From Agromyces allii (GTDB lineage: Bacteria > Actinomycetota > Actinomycetes > Actinomycetales > Microbacteriaceae), in the NCBI RefSeq assembly GCF_009749385.1, contig NZ_WBIN01000006.1:1-64000 (forward strand): 64,000 bases of DNA, in the 5' to 3' direction. The notes under the pieces were generated by a model, which was not told the origin of the DNA, ran no database searches, and was given only the letters and a program-made list of their open reading frames with translations. Shown here one piece after another: positions 1 through 8,381 of this stretch (positions within the stretch are counted from its first letter, which is position 1; the number at the start of each line of letters is the position of its first letter). The position numbers and the translations under genes are program-made.

Positions 1-1
1 G

Positions 2-487
2 ACCGTCCCCGCGCCGCTGTCGCCGGCCACCCAGACCTGGGCGCCCCCGGCGCACACCGCGCCGCTGCCGCCGGCCGCCCCCGAGGCCGCACCCGTTGCC
101 GCCCCTGCGCGGGCATCCGCCCCACCGGCACCGCAGCCCGCGACCAACGCGCCGCGCCTCGTGCTCGCGTTCGACGACGGCTCGCGCCTCGTTCCCGCCG
201 AGTACGGCCTGCTCGGCCGCGCGCCCGTCGCCGCGCACGGCGAGCACGTCCAGCTCGTGCCGGTCGACGACCCGTCGATGCTCATCTCGAAGGTGCACGC
301 CGAGTTCGGCGCCGACGCGTCGGGCTTCTGGATCGCCGACCGCGGGTCGACGAACGGCACCGACCTGCGGCATCCCGACGGTCGCGTCGAGACCCTGCGC
401 GCCGGCGTGCGCACGCCGGTCGCGGTCGGCAGCGTGGTCACCGTCGGCGGCCGCAGCTTCACGATCGTCACCGAGCCCGGAAGGTAA
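2..487 (+). CDS. FHA-domain protein, 3' end only (T7SS island)
   Basis: The reading frame is open from the window edge, so the 5' end is missing; 161 residues are visible. The first ~52 residues are a Pro/Ala-rich flexible linker. From about residue 55 to the end there is a forkhead-associated (FHA) domain, with the family signatures L-L-G-R-A-P, S-K-V-H-A-E and S-T-N-G-T, so it should bind phosphothreonine peptides. The stop lies 3 bases before the start of the large secretion ATPase, which implies co-transcription and a role in regulating or assembling the secretion machine. The missing N-terminus could carry RDD or other domains. A GTG at 161 could be an internal start but would cut off a clearly translated linker. 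Confidence 0.85.
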   Translation, partial: TVPAPLSPATQTWAPPAHTAPLPPAAPEAAPVAAPARASAPPAPQPATNAPRLVLAFDDGSRLVPAEYGLLGRAPVAAHGEHVQLVPVDDPSMLISKVHAEFGADASGFWIADRGSTNGTDLRHPDGRVETLRAGVRTPVAVGSVVTVGGRSFTIVTEPGR

Positions 488-490
488 CGC

Positions 491-3400
491 ATGAAGCTCA
501 AAGTCGGTCTCCGCCGCCAGCAGGGCGCCCCCGTCGACCTCGTCATCACGACGGATGCCACGGCCACCGTCGGCGACGTCGCCTCGGCCATCGCGCACAA
601 CGACCCCGCGTCGCCCGGCCTCCGCGGGGCGACGGGGCTCAGCCTCGCGGTCGCGCCGCCGACCTCGAGCGAGCCCGTCGTGCTCGACCCGCAGGTGCTC
701 ATCGGCGACGCCGCCATCGGCTCGGGCTTCAACGCGGCCGTCGTGGCCGGCCACACCGCGGGCGGGCAGGGCGGCCAGTCGGCCGTCGCCGCCGTGATGC
801 GCGTGCACAACGGCCCCGACGCGGGCCGCGAGTTCGGGCTGCCGCGAGGTGCGAGCATCATCGGCCGCGCAGCCGGCGCCGACATCGTGCTCGTCGACGC
901 CCTCGCGTCGAAGCGCCACGCGCGCGTCGAGGTCGACCAGTCCTCGATCGAGCTCGTCGACCTGAACTCGGCCAACGGACTCCTCGTCGACGGCGGCCTC
1001 GTGCAGCGCGTGCGCGTGATCCCGGGCCAGAAGATCACGATCGGCGACACCGACATCTCGTTCTCGCTCGTCGCCGCGAGCGACGCGGTGCCCGCGGCCG
1101 ACCCCGTGCTCGAACGCGGCGGGTCGCTGATGTTCAACCGCTCGCCGCGCGTCGAGGAGCGCTACCCGGGCATGGAGCACCGGCATCCGACCGTTCCGAA
1201 CGAAGCCGAGCCGCGACTGTTCCCGTGGCCCATGATCGTCGCGCCGGTCATGCTGGGCTTCGCGATGTTCGTCATCACCGGGCGTGCGACGTCGCTGATC
1301 ATCGTCGCGATGTCGCCCCTCATGATGCTCGGCAACTTCATCGGCCAGCGCACCCAGCAGGGCAAGAAGCTGCGGCTCGAGATCGACACGTTCGAGACCC
1401 AGATCGAAGACCTCGAGGAGCGGCTCGCCAAGCAGACCGTCGTCGAGCGTGCGCGTCGCCACGAGGAGTCGCCCTCGGTCGCCTCGGTGTACGAGCAGGC
1501 CATGCGCCTCGGTCCGCTGCTCTGGACCAGGCGCCCCGAGCACTGGAACTTCCTCGCGCTGCGGCTCGGCGTCGGCCGCGCCCGCAGCCGCAACACCGTC
1601 GCCGAGTCGAACGAGCTGAAGGGCATCGCGCGCTTCGCACGTCAGGTCGACGTGCTGCGCGACCGCCACGAGTACATCGACGACGTGCCGCTCGTCGAGA
1701 TGCTCCCGAGCTCGGGCGCGATCGGCATCGCCGGCCCTCGCCACCTCGCCGCCGACGTGCTGCGCGGCCTCGGCGTGCAGCTGTTCGGCCTGCACGCGCC
1801 CAACGAGCTCGTCACCGCCGCCATCGTCGACCCCGCCTGGGCGCGCGAGATCGAGTGGATGAAGTGGCTCCCGCACACCACGAGCCCGCGGTCCCCGTTC
1901 GCCGACCTCGCCCTCGCCGACAGCCAGTCGGCCGGCACGGCGCTCCTGAACGCCCTCGAAGAGACGATCCTCGGCCGGCTCTCGGGCACCGCGACCCGCC
2001 GCGGACCGCTCAGCACCGACGACTCGACCATGTCGCTCGGCGCGCGCGTCGGCGGCTCCAGCGGATCGGCCGGCGAACTCGACGGCGACCTCGCTCTCGT
2101 GCTCATCGTCACCAACGACGCGCCCGTCGACCGCCCGCGCCTCACGCAGGTCATCGAGCGAGGGGCGGATGCCGGGATCTTCACGATCTTCCTCGCGCCC
2201 ACCGTCGAGTCGCTGCCCGCCGCGTGCCGCACCTTCATCGATGCGACCGACGGACTCGACAAGGCCCGCGTCGGCTACGTGCGCGCCGGCGAGGACTACC
2301 GCGAGGCCGTCATCGAGGGCGTCTCGAACCAGTACGCCGAGGTGTTCGCGAAGCGCCTCGCCCCCGTCGTCGACTCGAGCTCGGTCACGGCCGACTCCAC
2401 CGACCTGCCCCGCAGCGTCTCGCTGCTGCGCCTGCTCGGCACCGACCTCGCGGCCCAGCCCTCGACCGCGGTCGAGCGCTGGCGGCAGAACAACTCGATC
2501 CTCGACCGCACGCGCGGCACGCGTCCGCGTCTGAAGCGCGCCGGCACGCTCAAGGCGTTCATCGGCCAGGGCAGCCCCGATGCGATGTCGCTCGACCTGC
2601 GCACGCAGGGCCCGCACGCGCTCGTCGGCGGCACCACCGGCTCGGGCAAGTCCGAGTTCCTCCAGGCGTGGGTGCTCGGCATGGCGGCCGAGTACAGCCC
2701 CGACCGGGTCACGTTCCTCTTCGTCGACTACAAGGGCGGGTCGGCGTTCGCCGACTGCGTCGAGCTGCCGCACTGCGTCGGGCTCGTCACCGACCTGAGC
2801 CCGCACCTCGTGCGCCGCGCCCTCACGAGCCTCCGCGCCGAGCTGCACCACCGCGAACACCTGTTCAACCGCAAGAAGGCGAAGGACCTCCTCGAGCTCG
2901 AGAAGCGCCAGGACCCAGAGACCCCGCCGGCGCTCGTGCTCGTCATCGACGAGTTCGCGGCGCTCGCCGGCGAGGTCCCCGAGTTCGTCGACGGCGTCGT
3001 CGACATCGCCCAGCGCGGCCGCTCGCTCGGCATCCACCTGATCATGGCCACCCAGCGCCCCGCCGGCGTCATCAAGGACAACCTGCGCGCGAACACGAAC
3101 CTCCGCGTCGCACTGCGCATGGCGGATGTCTCCGACTCGAACGACGTCGTCGGCGACCCCGTCGCGGGCACCTTCGACCCGTCGATCCCCGGACGCGGCA
3201 TCGCCAAGACCGGGCCCGGACGCCTCGTGCCGTTCCAGTCCGGCTACGCCGGCGGGTGGACGAGCGACGTGCCCGACGTCGCACAGGCCAAGGTCGCCGA
3301 GCTCCGCTTCGGCGGCGCGATCGTGTGGGAGAACGACGCCGACGCCGAGTCCGACACGCACGACGAGGACCTGGGCCCGAACGACCAGAAGCGTCTCGTC

Positions 3401-5002
3401 AAGAACCTCATCGCCGCGGCATCCGAGGCCCGCATCCCAGCGCCCCGCCGCCCGTGGCTCGACGACCTGGCGACCACCGTCGACCTGCGCAGCCTGCCTC
3501 AAGACGGCGACTCGCGCATCCCGCTGGGCCTCGCCGACATCCCCGAGCGCCAGCTCCAGGAGCCGATGTACTTCGTGCCAGACACCGACGGCCACATGCT
3601 CGTCTACGGCACGAGCGGCGCCGGCAAGTCCACCGCGCTGCGCTCGATCGCGATCGCCGCCGGCGCGCGGCCCGACCTCTCGCGCGCCGTGGTCTACGGT
3701 CTCGACTTCGGCACCGGGTCCCTGCGCGCGATCGAGGGCCTGCCGCACGTCGGCTCGATCGTGCCCGGCGACGACGCGGAGCGCGTGCAGCGCCTGCTCC
3801 GCAACATCCGCTCCGTGCTCGACGAACGCGCGAAGCGGTTCTCGGCCGTGAACGCGGCGACCCTGTCGGAGTACCGCACGATCACCGGCCGCACCGACGA
3901 GTCGCGCATCCTGCTGCTCATCGACGGCTTCGGCACGTTCAAGCAGGAGTGGGAGACCACCTCGGCGCGGTCCCCGTTCTACGCGATCTTCATGCGGCTG
4001 CTCGGCGAGGGCCGCCCGCTCGGCATCCACGCCGTCGTCACCGCCGACCGCTACGGCGCCGTGCCGACCGCGGTCAGCGCGAACGTCAGCAAGCGCATCA
4101 TCCTGCGCATGTCGGATGACGGTGCGTACGCGATCCTCGGCGCCCCGAAAGACGTGCTCAACGAACGCAGCGCCCCGGGGCGCGCCATCGTCGACGGCTT
4201 CGAGACGCAGATCGCGGCCATCGGCGGCACCGCGAACGTCGCCGAGCAGACGAGCGCGATGCAGGAGTTCGCCGACGCCCTTCGCGCGCGCGGAGCGGTC
4301 GAGGCCTCCGAGATCGGCGCGCTGCCGACCTCGCTCGCCGTGACCGAGCTGCCCGACCAGCTCGACGGGCAACCCGTCATCGGCGTCGCCGACGACGTGC
4401 TCGGCCCCAAGGGGTTCGAGCCGATCGGCACGTTCGTCATCGCGGGGCCGCCGAAGAGCGGCAAGTCGAACGCCGTGCGGGCGCTCGTCACCTCGATCCG
4501 GCGTTTCGACCCGTCGGTCGAGCTGTTCCACTTCGGCGGTCGGCGAGCGGTGCTGCGCGAGTTCGCGCCGTGGCGCCGCTCGGCGACGAGCATCGACGAC
4601 GCCAGGGCGCTCGCGAAGGAGCTCGTCGGCATCGTGGGCGACGAGTCGATCCCGGGGCGCATCATGATCGTCGTCGAGAACGTCACCGAGTTCGGCGACA
4701 CCGACGCCGAGCGCCCCCTCAAGGAGCTCTTCCAGGCGATCAACCGGAGCGACCACTTCCTGGTCGGCGACGGCGACGTGTCGCAGCTGAGCTCCGGCTA
4801 CGGCCTCGTCGGCGAGCTGAAGGCCGGCCGGCGCGGCATCGCGCTTCGGCCCGAGACCTACGACGGCGACTCGCTGTTCAAGGTGCCCTTCCCGAAGGTC
4901 GCCCGCCACGAGTACCCCGAGGGCCGGGGCATCTTCGTCGAGAACGGCGCATTCGTGACCGTGCAGCTGCCGCTCGTCGGCGAGCAGCCGCTCGGTGGGT
5001 AG
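491..5002 (+). CDS. FHA-FtsK/SpoIIIE T7SS ATPase (EccC/EssC-like)
   Basis: This is the motor ATPase of a type VII secretion system (1503 aa). In order: a ubiquitin-like N-terminal domain (residues 1-90), an FHA domain (about 105-195, with S-K-R-H-A-R and S-A-N-G), two membrane helices (about 243-285), a coiled coil (about 290-320), then three FtsK/SpoIIIE-type ATPase domains. The first has Walker A G-T-T-G-S-G-K-S (Lys720) and Walker B V-L-V-I-D-E. The second has G-T-S-G-A-G-K-S (Lys1046) with Walker B L-L-L-I-D-G, lacking the catalytic Glu. The third has P-K-S-G-K-S (Lys1325) and a degenerate Walker B with V-V-E-N. Only the first looks fully catalytic, as is known for EccC/EssC. The FHA-bearing form resembles Firmicutes EssC more than mycobacterial EccC. 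Confidence 0.93.
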   Translation: MKLKVGLRRQQGAPVDLVITTDATATVGDVASAIAHNDPASPGLRGATGLSLAVAPPTSSEPVVLDPQVLIGDAAIGSGFNAAVVAGHTAGGQGGQSAVAAVMRVHNGPDAGREFGLPRGASIIGRAAGADIVLVDALASKRHARVEVDQSSIELVDLNSANGLLVDGGLVQRVRVIPGQKITIGDTDISFSLVAASDAVPAADPVLERGGSLMFNRSPRVEERYPGMEHRHPTVPNEAEPRLFPWPMIVAPVMLGFAMFVITGRATSLIIVAMSPLMMLGNFIGQRTQQGKKLRLEIDTFETQIEDLEERLAKQTVVERARRHEESPSVASVYEQAMRLGPLLWTRRPEHWNFLALRLGVGRARSRNTVAESNELKGIARFARQVDVLRDRHEYIDDVPLVEMLPSSGAIGIAGPRHLAADVLRGLGVQLFGLHAPNELVTAAIVDPAWAREIEWMKWLPHTTSPRSPFADLALADSQSAGTALLNALEETILGRLSGTATRRGPLSTDDSTMSLGARVGGSSGSAGELDGDLALVLIVTNDAPVDRPRLTQVIERGADAGIFTIFLAPTVESLPAACRTFIDATDGLDKARVGYVRAGEDYREAVIEGVSNQYAEVFAKRLAPVVDSSSVTADSTDLPRSVSLLRLLGTDLAAQPSTAVERWRQNNSILDRTRGTRPRLKRAGTLKAFIGQGSPDAMSLDLRTQGPHALVGGTTGSGKSEFLQAWVLGMAAEYSPDRVTFLFVDYKGGSAFADCVELPHCVGLVTDLSPHLVRRALTSLRAELHHREHLFNRKKAKDLLELEKRQDPETPPALVLVIDEFAALAGEVPEFVDGVVDIAQRGRSLGIHLIMATQRPAGVIKDNLRANTNLRVALRMADVSDSNDVVGDPVAGTFDPSIPGRGIAKTGPGRLVPFQSGYAGGWTSDVPDVAQAKVAELRFGGAIVWENDADAESDTHDEDLGPNDQKRLVKNLIAAASEARIPAPRRPWLDDLATTVDLRSLPQDGDSRIPLGLADIPERQLQEPMYFVPDTDGHMLVYGTSGAGKSTALRSIAIAAGARPDLSRAVVYGLDFGTGSLRAIEGLPHVGSIVPGDDAERVQRLLRNIRSVLDERAKRFSAVNAATLSEYRTITGRTDESRILLLIDGFGTFKQEWETTSARSPFYAIFMRLLGEGRPLGIHAVVTADRYGAVPTAVSANVSKRIILRMSDDGAYAILGAPKDVLNERSAPGRAIVDGFETQIAAIGGTANVAEQTSAMQEFADALRARGAVEASEIGALPTSLAVTELPDQLDGQPVIGVADDVLGPKGFEPIGTFVIAGPPKSGKSNAVRALVTSIRRFDPSVELFHFGGRRAVLREFAPWRRSATSIDDARALAKELVGIVGDESIPGRIMIVVENVTEFGDTDAERPLKELFQAINRSDHFLVGDGDVSQLSSGYGLVGELKAGRRGIALRPETYDGDSLFKVPFPKVARHEYPEGRGIFVENGAFVTVQLPLVGEQPLGG

Positions 5003-5041
5003 TCCTCCCCATTGGGTGCGTCAGCGGGATGCGCCTATCTT
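5001..5041 (+). promoter_or_regulatory. Promoter of WXG100-like gene with CTCCCCATT box
   Basis: A -35-like TTGGGT (5012-5017) lies 18 bases from a -10 TATCTT (5036-5041). Just upstream is the box AGTCCTCCCCATT (5001-5013). The same box, one base different, precedes the second WXG-like gene at exactly the same distance from its -10 (box 10238-10250, -10 10273-10278). CCTCCCCA here is also mirrored by TGGGGGAGG at 5041-5049, flanking the promoter as an imperfect inverted repeat. Confidence 0.5.
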
Positions 5042-5094
5042 GGGGGAGGCAGGGCACGCTGCGGCGGGCCGAGACATCAAGGAAAGGTAGCAAG

Positions 5095-5382
5095 ATGGCA
5101 GACTTCAAGGCGTCTTACGGCGAGATGGAATCGATGGCCGGCAAGCTCGACAGCGGGCGCGAGGACATCGGCGACGTGCTCCGCCGCCTGAAGGACGACG
5201 TCGACCGTCTCCTGGGCGACGACTTCAAGACGCAGCACGCGTCGGGCAAGTTCGGCGAGGGCTACACCGAACTCACCACCGGCCTCGAGAAGGCGATCGA
5301 GGGCATCAGCGACATGGGCGACTCGCTCCGCAAGATGATGCAGGCGATCAAGGACACCGACCAGGCACTCGCCGGCAACTGA
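5095..5382 (+). CDS. WXG100-like T7SS substrate lacking the WXG motif
   Basis: A 95-residue, almost wholly alpha-helical protein of the size and heptad pattern of WXG100 (EsxA-type) substrates, placed directly after the secretion ATPase. WXG100 proteins form helical hairpins that dimerise and are exported by the T7SS. The turn normally holding W-X-G reads Q-H-A-S-G-K-F, so the Trp is missing, and there is no Trp at all. The C-terminal helix ends in D-T-D-Q-A-L-A-G-N. The ATG at 5095 is chosen because GGAAAGG (5081-5087) sits 7 bases upstream; the frame stays open upstream but overlaps the ATPase gene. It has its own promoter and is followed by strong inverted repeats, so it is probably expressed above its neighbours. 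Confidence 0.82.
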   Translation: MADFKASYGEMESMAGKLDSGREDIGDVLRRLKDDVDRLLGDDFKTQHASGKFGEGYTELTTGLEKAIEGISDMGDSLRKMMQAIKDTDQALAGN

Positions 5383-5383
5383 T

Positions 5384-5440
5384 CGTGCGGCGTCGCCCGA
5401 AGGGCGACGCACGACAGGGGAGGGCCGTCGGTCCTCCCCT
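5384..5440 (+). terminator. Two consecutive hairpins after WXG100-like gene
   Basis: Hairpin one pairs CGTGCG-GCGTCGCC with GGGCGACGCACG (5384-5413). Hairpin two pairs AGGGGAGG with CCTCCCCT (5416-5423 and 5433-5440). No T-run follows, as is common in high-GC genomes. They probably end or attenuate transcription between 5095-5382 and the cassette downstream. Confidence 0.55.
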
Positions 5441-5442
5441 CG

Positions 5443-5460
5443 GTGCGCTCATGAGCGCAC
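5443..5460. repeat. Perfect 18-bp palindrome
   Basis: GTGCGCTCATGAGCGCAC is a perfect 18-base palindrome lying 45 bases before the TTG start at 5506. It may be a third hairpin of the terminator region or an operator for a dimeric regulator of the downstream cassette. Confidence 0.5.
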
Positions 5461-5505
5461 CCGCCACACCGGCCGGCCAGGCCCCATCTCCTGAGAGGAA
5501 CGTCG

Positions 5506-5829
5506 TTGGCTGACGTCTACGTGAAGGTCGAGCACCTCAACCGACTCAACGGATCGCTCAAGCAGATCCTGGTCGAGTTCGACGAGGCCGACAGGCGCAC
5601 CGATCGCCTCCAGGACATGATCGGCAGACCAGACGGCCGCGGCGGCCTGCGCGATCGCACGCACGACTTCGAAGGCGGCTGGGACGACCGGCGCAACGCG
5701 CTGGTCGCCAAGCTGCAGGGCATCCAGGCCGCAGTGGAGTCGACGTGCACCGGCTGGCAGGACTTCGACCTCGAGGCTGCGAAGAGCCTCAAACTCAGCG
5801 CGAGCGACGCCTCGCTGCCGACCAGGTAG
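5506..5829 (+). CDS. Small helical T7SS-associated protein, WDDRR motif (cassette 1)
   Basis: A 107-residue, mostly helical, charged protein without signal peptide or membrane helix. It carries F-E-G-G-W-D-D-R-R-N-A-L at about residues 55-66, close to T-W-D-D-R-R-R-D-F in the small protein at 10332. Each is followed immediately by a large putative secreted protein, so the pair probably works as a WXG100-like co-secretion partner or chaperone of that protein. The start is TTG at 5506, supported by GAGAGGAA (5493-5500) five bases upstream. The next gene begins 9 bases after the stop. No precise family is claimed. Confidence 0.75.
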   Translation: MADVYVKVEHLNRLNGSLKQILVEFDEADRRTDRLQDMIGRPDGRGGLRDRTHDFEGGWDDRRNALVAKLQGIQAAVESTCTGWQDFDLEAAKSLKLSASDASLPTR

Positions 5830-5838
5830 GCGCAGAAC

Positions 5839-7194
5839 ATGCAAACGAAGCACGGGCATGACGTGCACGTCATCGAGGGCGATGCGCGCGGCATCCAACA
5901 GCGCGGCACCGAGATCGAAGACCTCGGCGAGCAGATGAGGTCGGCGGCAGAGATCCTCCGCGCCATCAGCGGTGGCGCGTCGGAGGAGAAGGGCCGCTCG
6001 ATCGAGAAGATCCGCGACGAGGTCGGCGAGGCCCATGAGGAGCTCTCGAAGGCCGGCGACCGGTACGCGCCGACCGGCACCGCGATGAAGCGGTACGGCA
6101 GCCGCCTCGAGTCGATCCAGTCCGCGATGCGCGGCATCGTCTCGGAGGCCGAGCAGGCCAAGGCCACGCTCGACCAGAAGACCTCCGCGGCCGCCTCCGC
6201 GCAGCACAGCGTCGACGCGCTGCCCGACGGCGTCCCGGTCGATGACGCCGCCGAGTCGCGCAAACGACGACTCGAAGCCGCCGCCTCCGACGCGGCGGGC
6301 GACGTGACCACCGCCCGACGACACCTCGACGAACAGCTCGACGAGTTCGATGCGCAGTGGATCCGCTGGGACGACGCATACGACGACGCGCTGCGGGCGA
6401 TCAACGACGCCACCCATGGCAACGTGACCGACGACTGGACCGACAACCTGGCGGGCGTCGTCGAGGTCGTGGTCGACGTGCTCTCCGTGGTCGGCATCAT
6501 CGTCGCGATCGCGGCGATCATCATCGGCGGGCCGATCCTGGCGCTCATCGGCGCGGTCATCGGCGTCATCGCGCTGATCGGCACGGCCTACCTCTACGCG
6601 AAGGGCCGAAAGGGCGGAGACGACCTGGCCTGGGCCATCGTCGGCGTGCTGCCCTTCGGAAAGCTCGGCAAGCTGTTCAAGGCAGGCGAGCGCATGCAGG
6701 CCCTCGCGTTCTTCAAGGGGCCGGTGGGCGACATCGTCGAGTCCGTCGGTCAGATCCGCGGCCTCCGGGGGCTGGTGCGCAACATCGACGAGCTCGGTAC
6801 CGGGAGCGGACTCGGCTCGGCCGCTCGCGCCGGCCTCGCGTCGCGTGTCGGGTCGCTCTTCGAGGGACTGCGGTGGCAGGGCTACGGTGCTTCCGGCATC
6901 CGGCTGAACCTCCTGAACGGCACGAGCGGTGCGTGGTCGAGCCGTCTCGCCACGGAGTTCGCCGACTTCTCCGCCCACCACCAGGGCATCATCCGCGGGC
7001 AGCTCGGCTCGGTCGGTTCCCTCGGCGCCATCCTCGACGACGGGGCCGCTGCGCTCCCGCGCATCCAGCAGGCGATCAACTTCGCCGACGTGTCCGTGAA
7101 GACCGGCGCCAGTGGCAAGGACGCCGCAACCGTCCTCGGCTCGCTCTTCGGTGGCGACCCCGTCGATGCGTGGCGAGCCCAGCTCGCCGGGTAG
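5839..7194 (+). CDS. Putative T7SS-secreted protein with membrane hairpin (cassette 1)
   Basis: A 451-residue protein. Residues 1-115 form a helical targeting domain with R-Y-A-P-T-G and a following Q-S-A motif, which matches the N-terminus of the 603-aa protein at 10616. Residues 115-190 are coiled coil. D-D-W-T-D-N-L at about 195 leads into one long or two short hydrophobic helices (about 205-255). The C-terminal ~190 residues are Gly/Ala/Leu-rich and match no toxin fold I recognise. The architecture fits actinobacterial putative T7SS-secreted proteins, which carry a targeting helical region and a variable C-terminal effector. There is no conventional signal peptide. Whether it is toxic is unknown. 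Confidence 0.7.
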   Translation: MQTKHGHDVHVIEGDARGIQQRGTEIEDLGEQMRSAAEILRAISGGASEEKGRSIEKIRDEVGEAHEELSKAGDRYAPTGTAMKRYGSRLESIQSAMRGIVSEAEQAKATLDQKTSAAASAQHSVDALPDGVPVDDAAESRKRRLEAAASDAAGDVTTARRHLDEQLDEFDAQWIRWDDAYDDALRAINDATHGNVTDDWTDNLAGVVEVVVDVLSVVGIIVAIAAIIIGGPILALIGAVIGVIALIGTAYLYAKGRKGGDDLAWAIVGVLPFGKLGKLFKAGERMQALAFFKGPVGDIVESVGQIRGLRGLVRNIDELGTGSGLGSAARAGLASRVGSLFEGLRWQGYGASGIRLNLLNGTSGAWSSRLATEFADFSAHHQGIIRGQLGSVGSLGAILDDGAAALPRIQQAINFADVSVKTGASGKDAATVLGSLFGGDPVDAWRAQLAG

Positions 7195-7203
7195 GGTGCT
7201 GAG

Positions 7204-7812
7204 GTGTCGTCATCCGCAACCAAGTTCGGCGTGCCTGCGTACCGGCTGATCCTGCCGCAGGGGTGGGAGGAGCTGCCGGCCGATCGTGAGGGGGTCGGCG
7301 AGCTCATCAAGCGAACGAGCGCCGTCCTCCGCGCCGGCCACCGGCCCGATCTCGATGTCGAGATGCGCAATCTGCTCGAGTCGTCGGCGAAGAAGATGCA
7401 GGCGGCACGGGCCTTCGCGATCTACCTGCAGACCGAGACCGCCGATTCCGACGCGTTCCCGATGCCGATGTCGATCACCGCCTCGGTCGTCGAGGGGCAG
7501 CTGGGCGGCACGCTCGACCGGCAGGTCGGCGCGCTCTTCCGCGAGAACGGTGCGCAGTTCCTCCGCGACGACCAGACGGTCGTCCGCTGGGAGGTCGAGG
7601 TCGCCGGCAAGGGAGACCTGCGCGGCGCATCCTCGAAGGTGCTCGACTACCTCATCCCGATTCCCGGTTCCGGTCGCCGTCGGGCGCTGCAGTTCACGAC
7701 CAGCATCCCGTTGCCCGCGAATCCCGATGCCGAAGACGAGCAGGTGGCGGCCGCCCTCGTCGACCTCAGCGATCTCGTCATCAGCACCTTCGAGTGGGAC
7801 CCCATCGACTGA
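7204..7812 (+). CDS. Cytosolic T7SS-island protein, LPxxW type (paralogue of 12923)
   Basis: A 202-residue soluble protein of unknown function. It starts with a strand containing L-I-L-P-Q-G-W near residue 15, has a central helical section, then L-D-Y-L-I-P-I-P-G-S near 155 and ends in I-S-T-F-E-W. The protein at 12923 shows the same order (L-V-L-P-G-T-W, then V-D-Y-W-I-T-V-P-G-S, ending A-A-A-E-W), so the two are probably paralogues, one per effector cassette. That arrangement would suit a chaperone, escort or immunity protein, which is inference only. The GTG start lies 6 bases after TAGGGT (7192-7197), allowing a leaderless internal transcript. Confidence 0.72.
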   Translation: MSSSATKFGVPAYRLILPQGWEELPADREGVGELIKRTSAVLRAGHRPDLDVEMRNLLESSAKKMQAARAFAIYLQTETADSDAFPMPMSITASVVEGQLGGTLDRQVGALFRENGAQFLRDDQTVVRWEVEVAGKGDLRGASSKVLDYLIPIPGSGRRRALQFTTSIPLPANPDAEDEQVAAALVDLSDLVISTFEWDPID

Positions 7813-8381
7813 TGCAGTACACGATCGACTACAGCACGGCGGTCTGGTTCCCCGCGCCGGCGGAGTTCCCGACCGCGGCTTTCGCATCCGAGGGCGATTG
7901 GCTCGACGCCTTCGTCGAGGAGTACGAGCGCGATCTCGGCGAGCTCGACGAGACCGCTCGCGAGACGCTGCGCGAGTTCGCCGCGTTCGCGCGCGCCGAG
8001 CGTTCGCCCTTGGCGACCGAGTTCCTCCTGTTCTGCCCGAGGTCCATCCCCGTGCTCGGCATCGCCGCCGTGCACGTGGCCCCGAGCGACCCGTCCACTC
8101 CGCTCGACCTCGATGGCGCGGTCGCGATCGACGATCGCGCCGTGCTCACGCCCACCGTCGACGACGTGCACGCGAAGCATCTCGGTGCCGGCCGGCGCGC
8201 AGCCGTCGTGGTGCCGTCGAGCGCCCCCGGTTCGGTGGGCGGTCGCATCAACTACGCGTTCGAGCACGCGGGCTGCGTGGTCGTCGTGAGCGCGAGCGCC
8301 GACCGCCTGCCCGAGGCATCCGTGCTCCTTCCGTTCGTGGAGCGCCTCGTCGACGGCATTCGAATCGAGGAGACGTCATGA
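7812..8381 (+). CDS. Hypothetical soluble protein of the T7SS island
   Basis: A 189-residue acidic protein with no signal peptide or membrane helix. It begins M-Q-Y-T-I-D-Y and contains W-F-P-A-P-A-E-F-P and two probable beta-rich segments, with a Val-rich strand near residue 150. No family is recognised. The ATG at 7812 is taken because it overlaps the preceding TGA by one base; an in-frame start at 7794 would overlap further. Its own stop overlaps the next ATG by four bases, so the three genes from 7204 to 9259 are translationally coupled. Confidence 0.7.
   Translation: MQYTIDYSTAVWFPAPAEFPTAAFASEGDWLDAFVEEYERDLGELDETARETLREFAAFARAERSPLATEFLLFCPRSIPVLGIAAVHVAPSDPSTPLDLDGAVAIDDRAVLTPTVDDVHAKHLGAGRRAAVVVPSSAPGSVGGRINYAFEHAGCVVVVSASADRLPEASVLLPFVERLVDGIRIEETS

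Noticed and set aside
1225-4119. 964-codon frame inside the T7SS ATPase gene
   Set aside because: Same-strand shadow in another frame, with composition dominated by Arg/Ala/His.
4570-5094. Upstream extension of the WXG100-like protein
   Set aside because: It would overlap the ATPase gene by over 400 bases; the ATG at 5095 has a good ribosome binding site and gives the family length.
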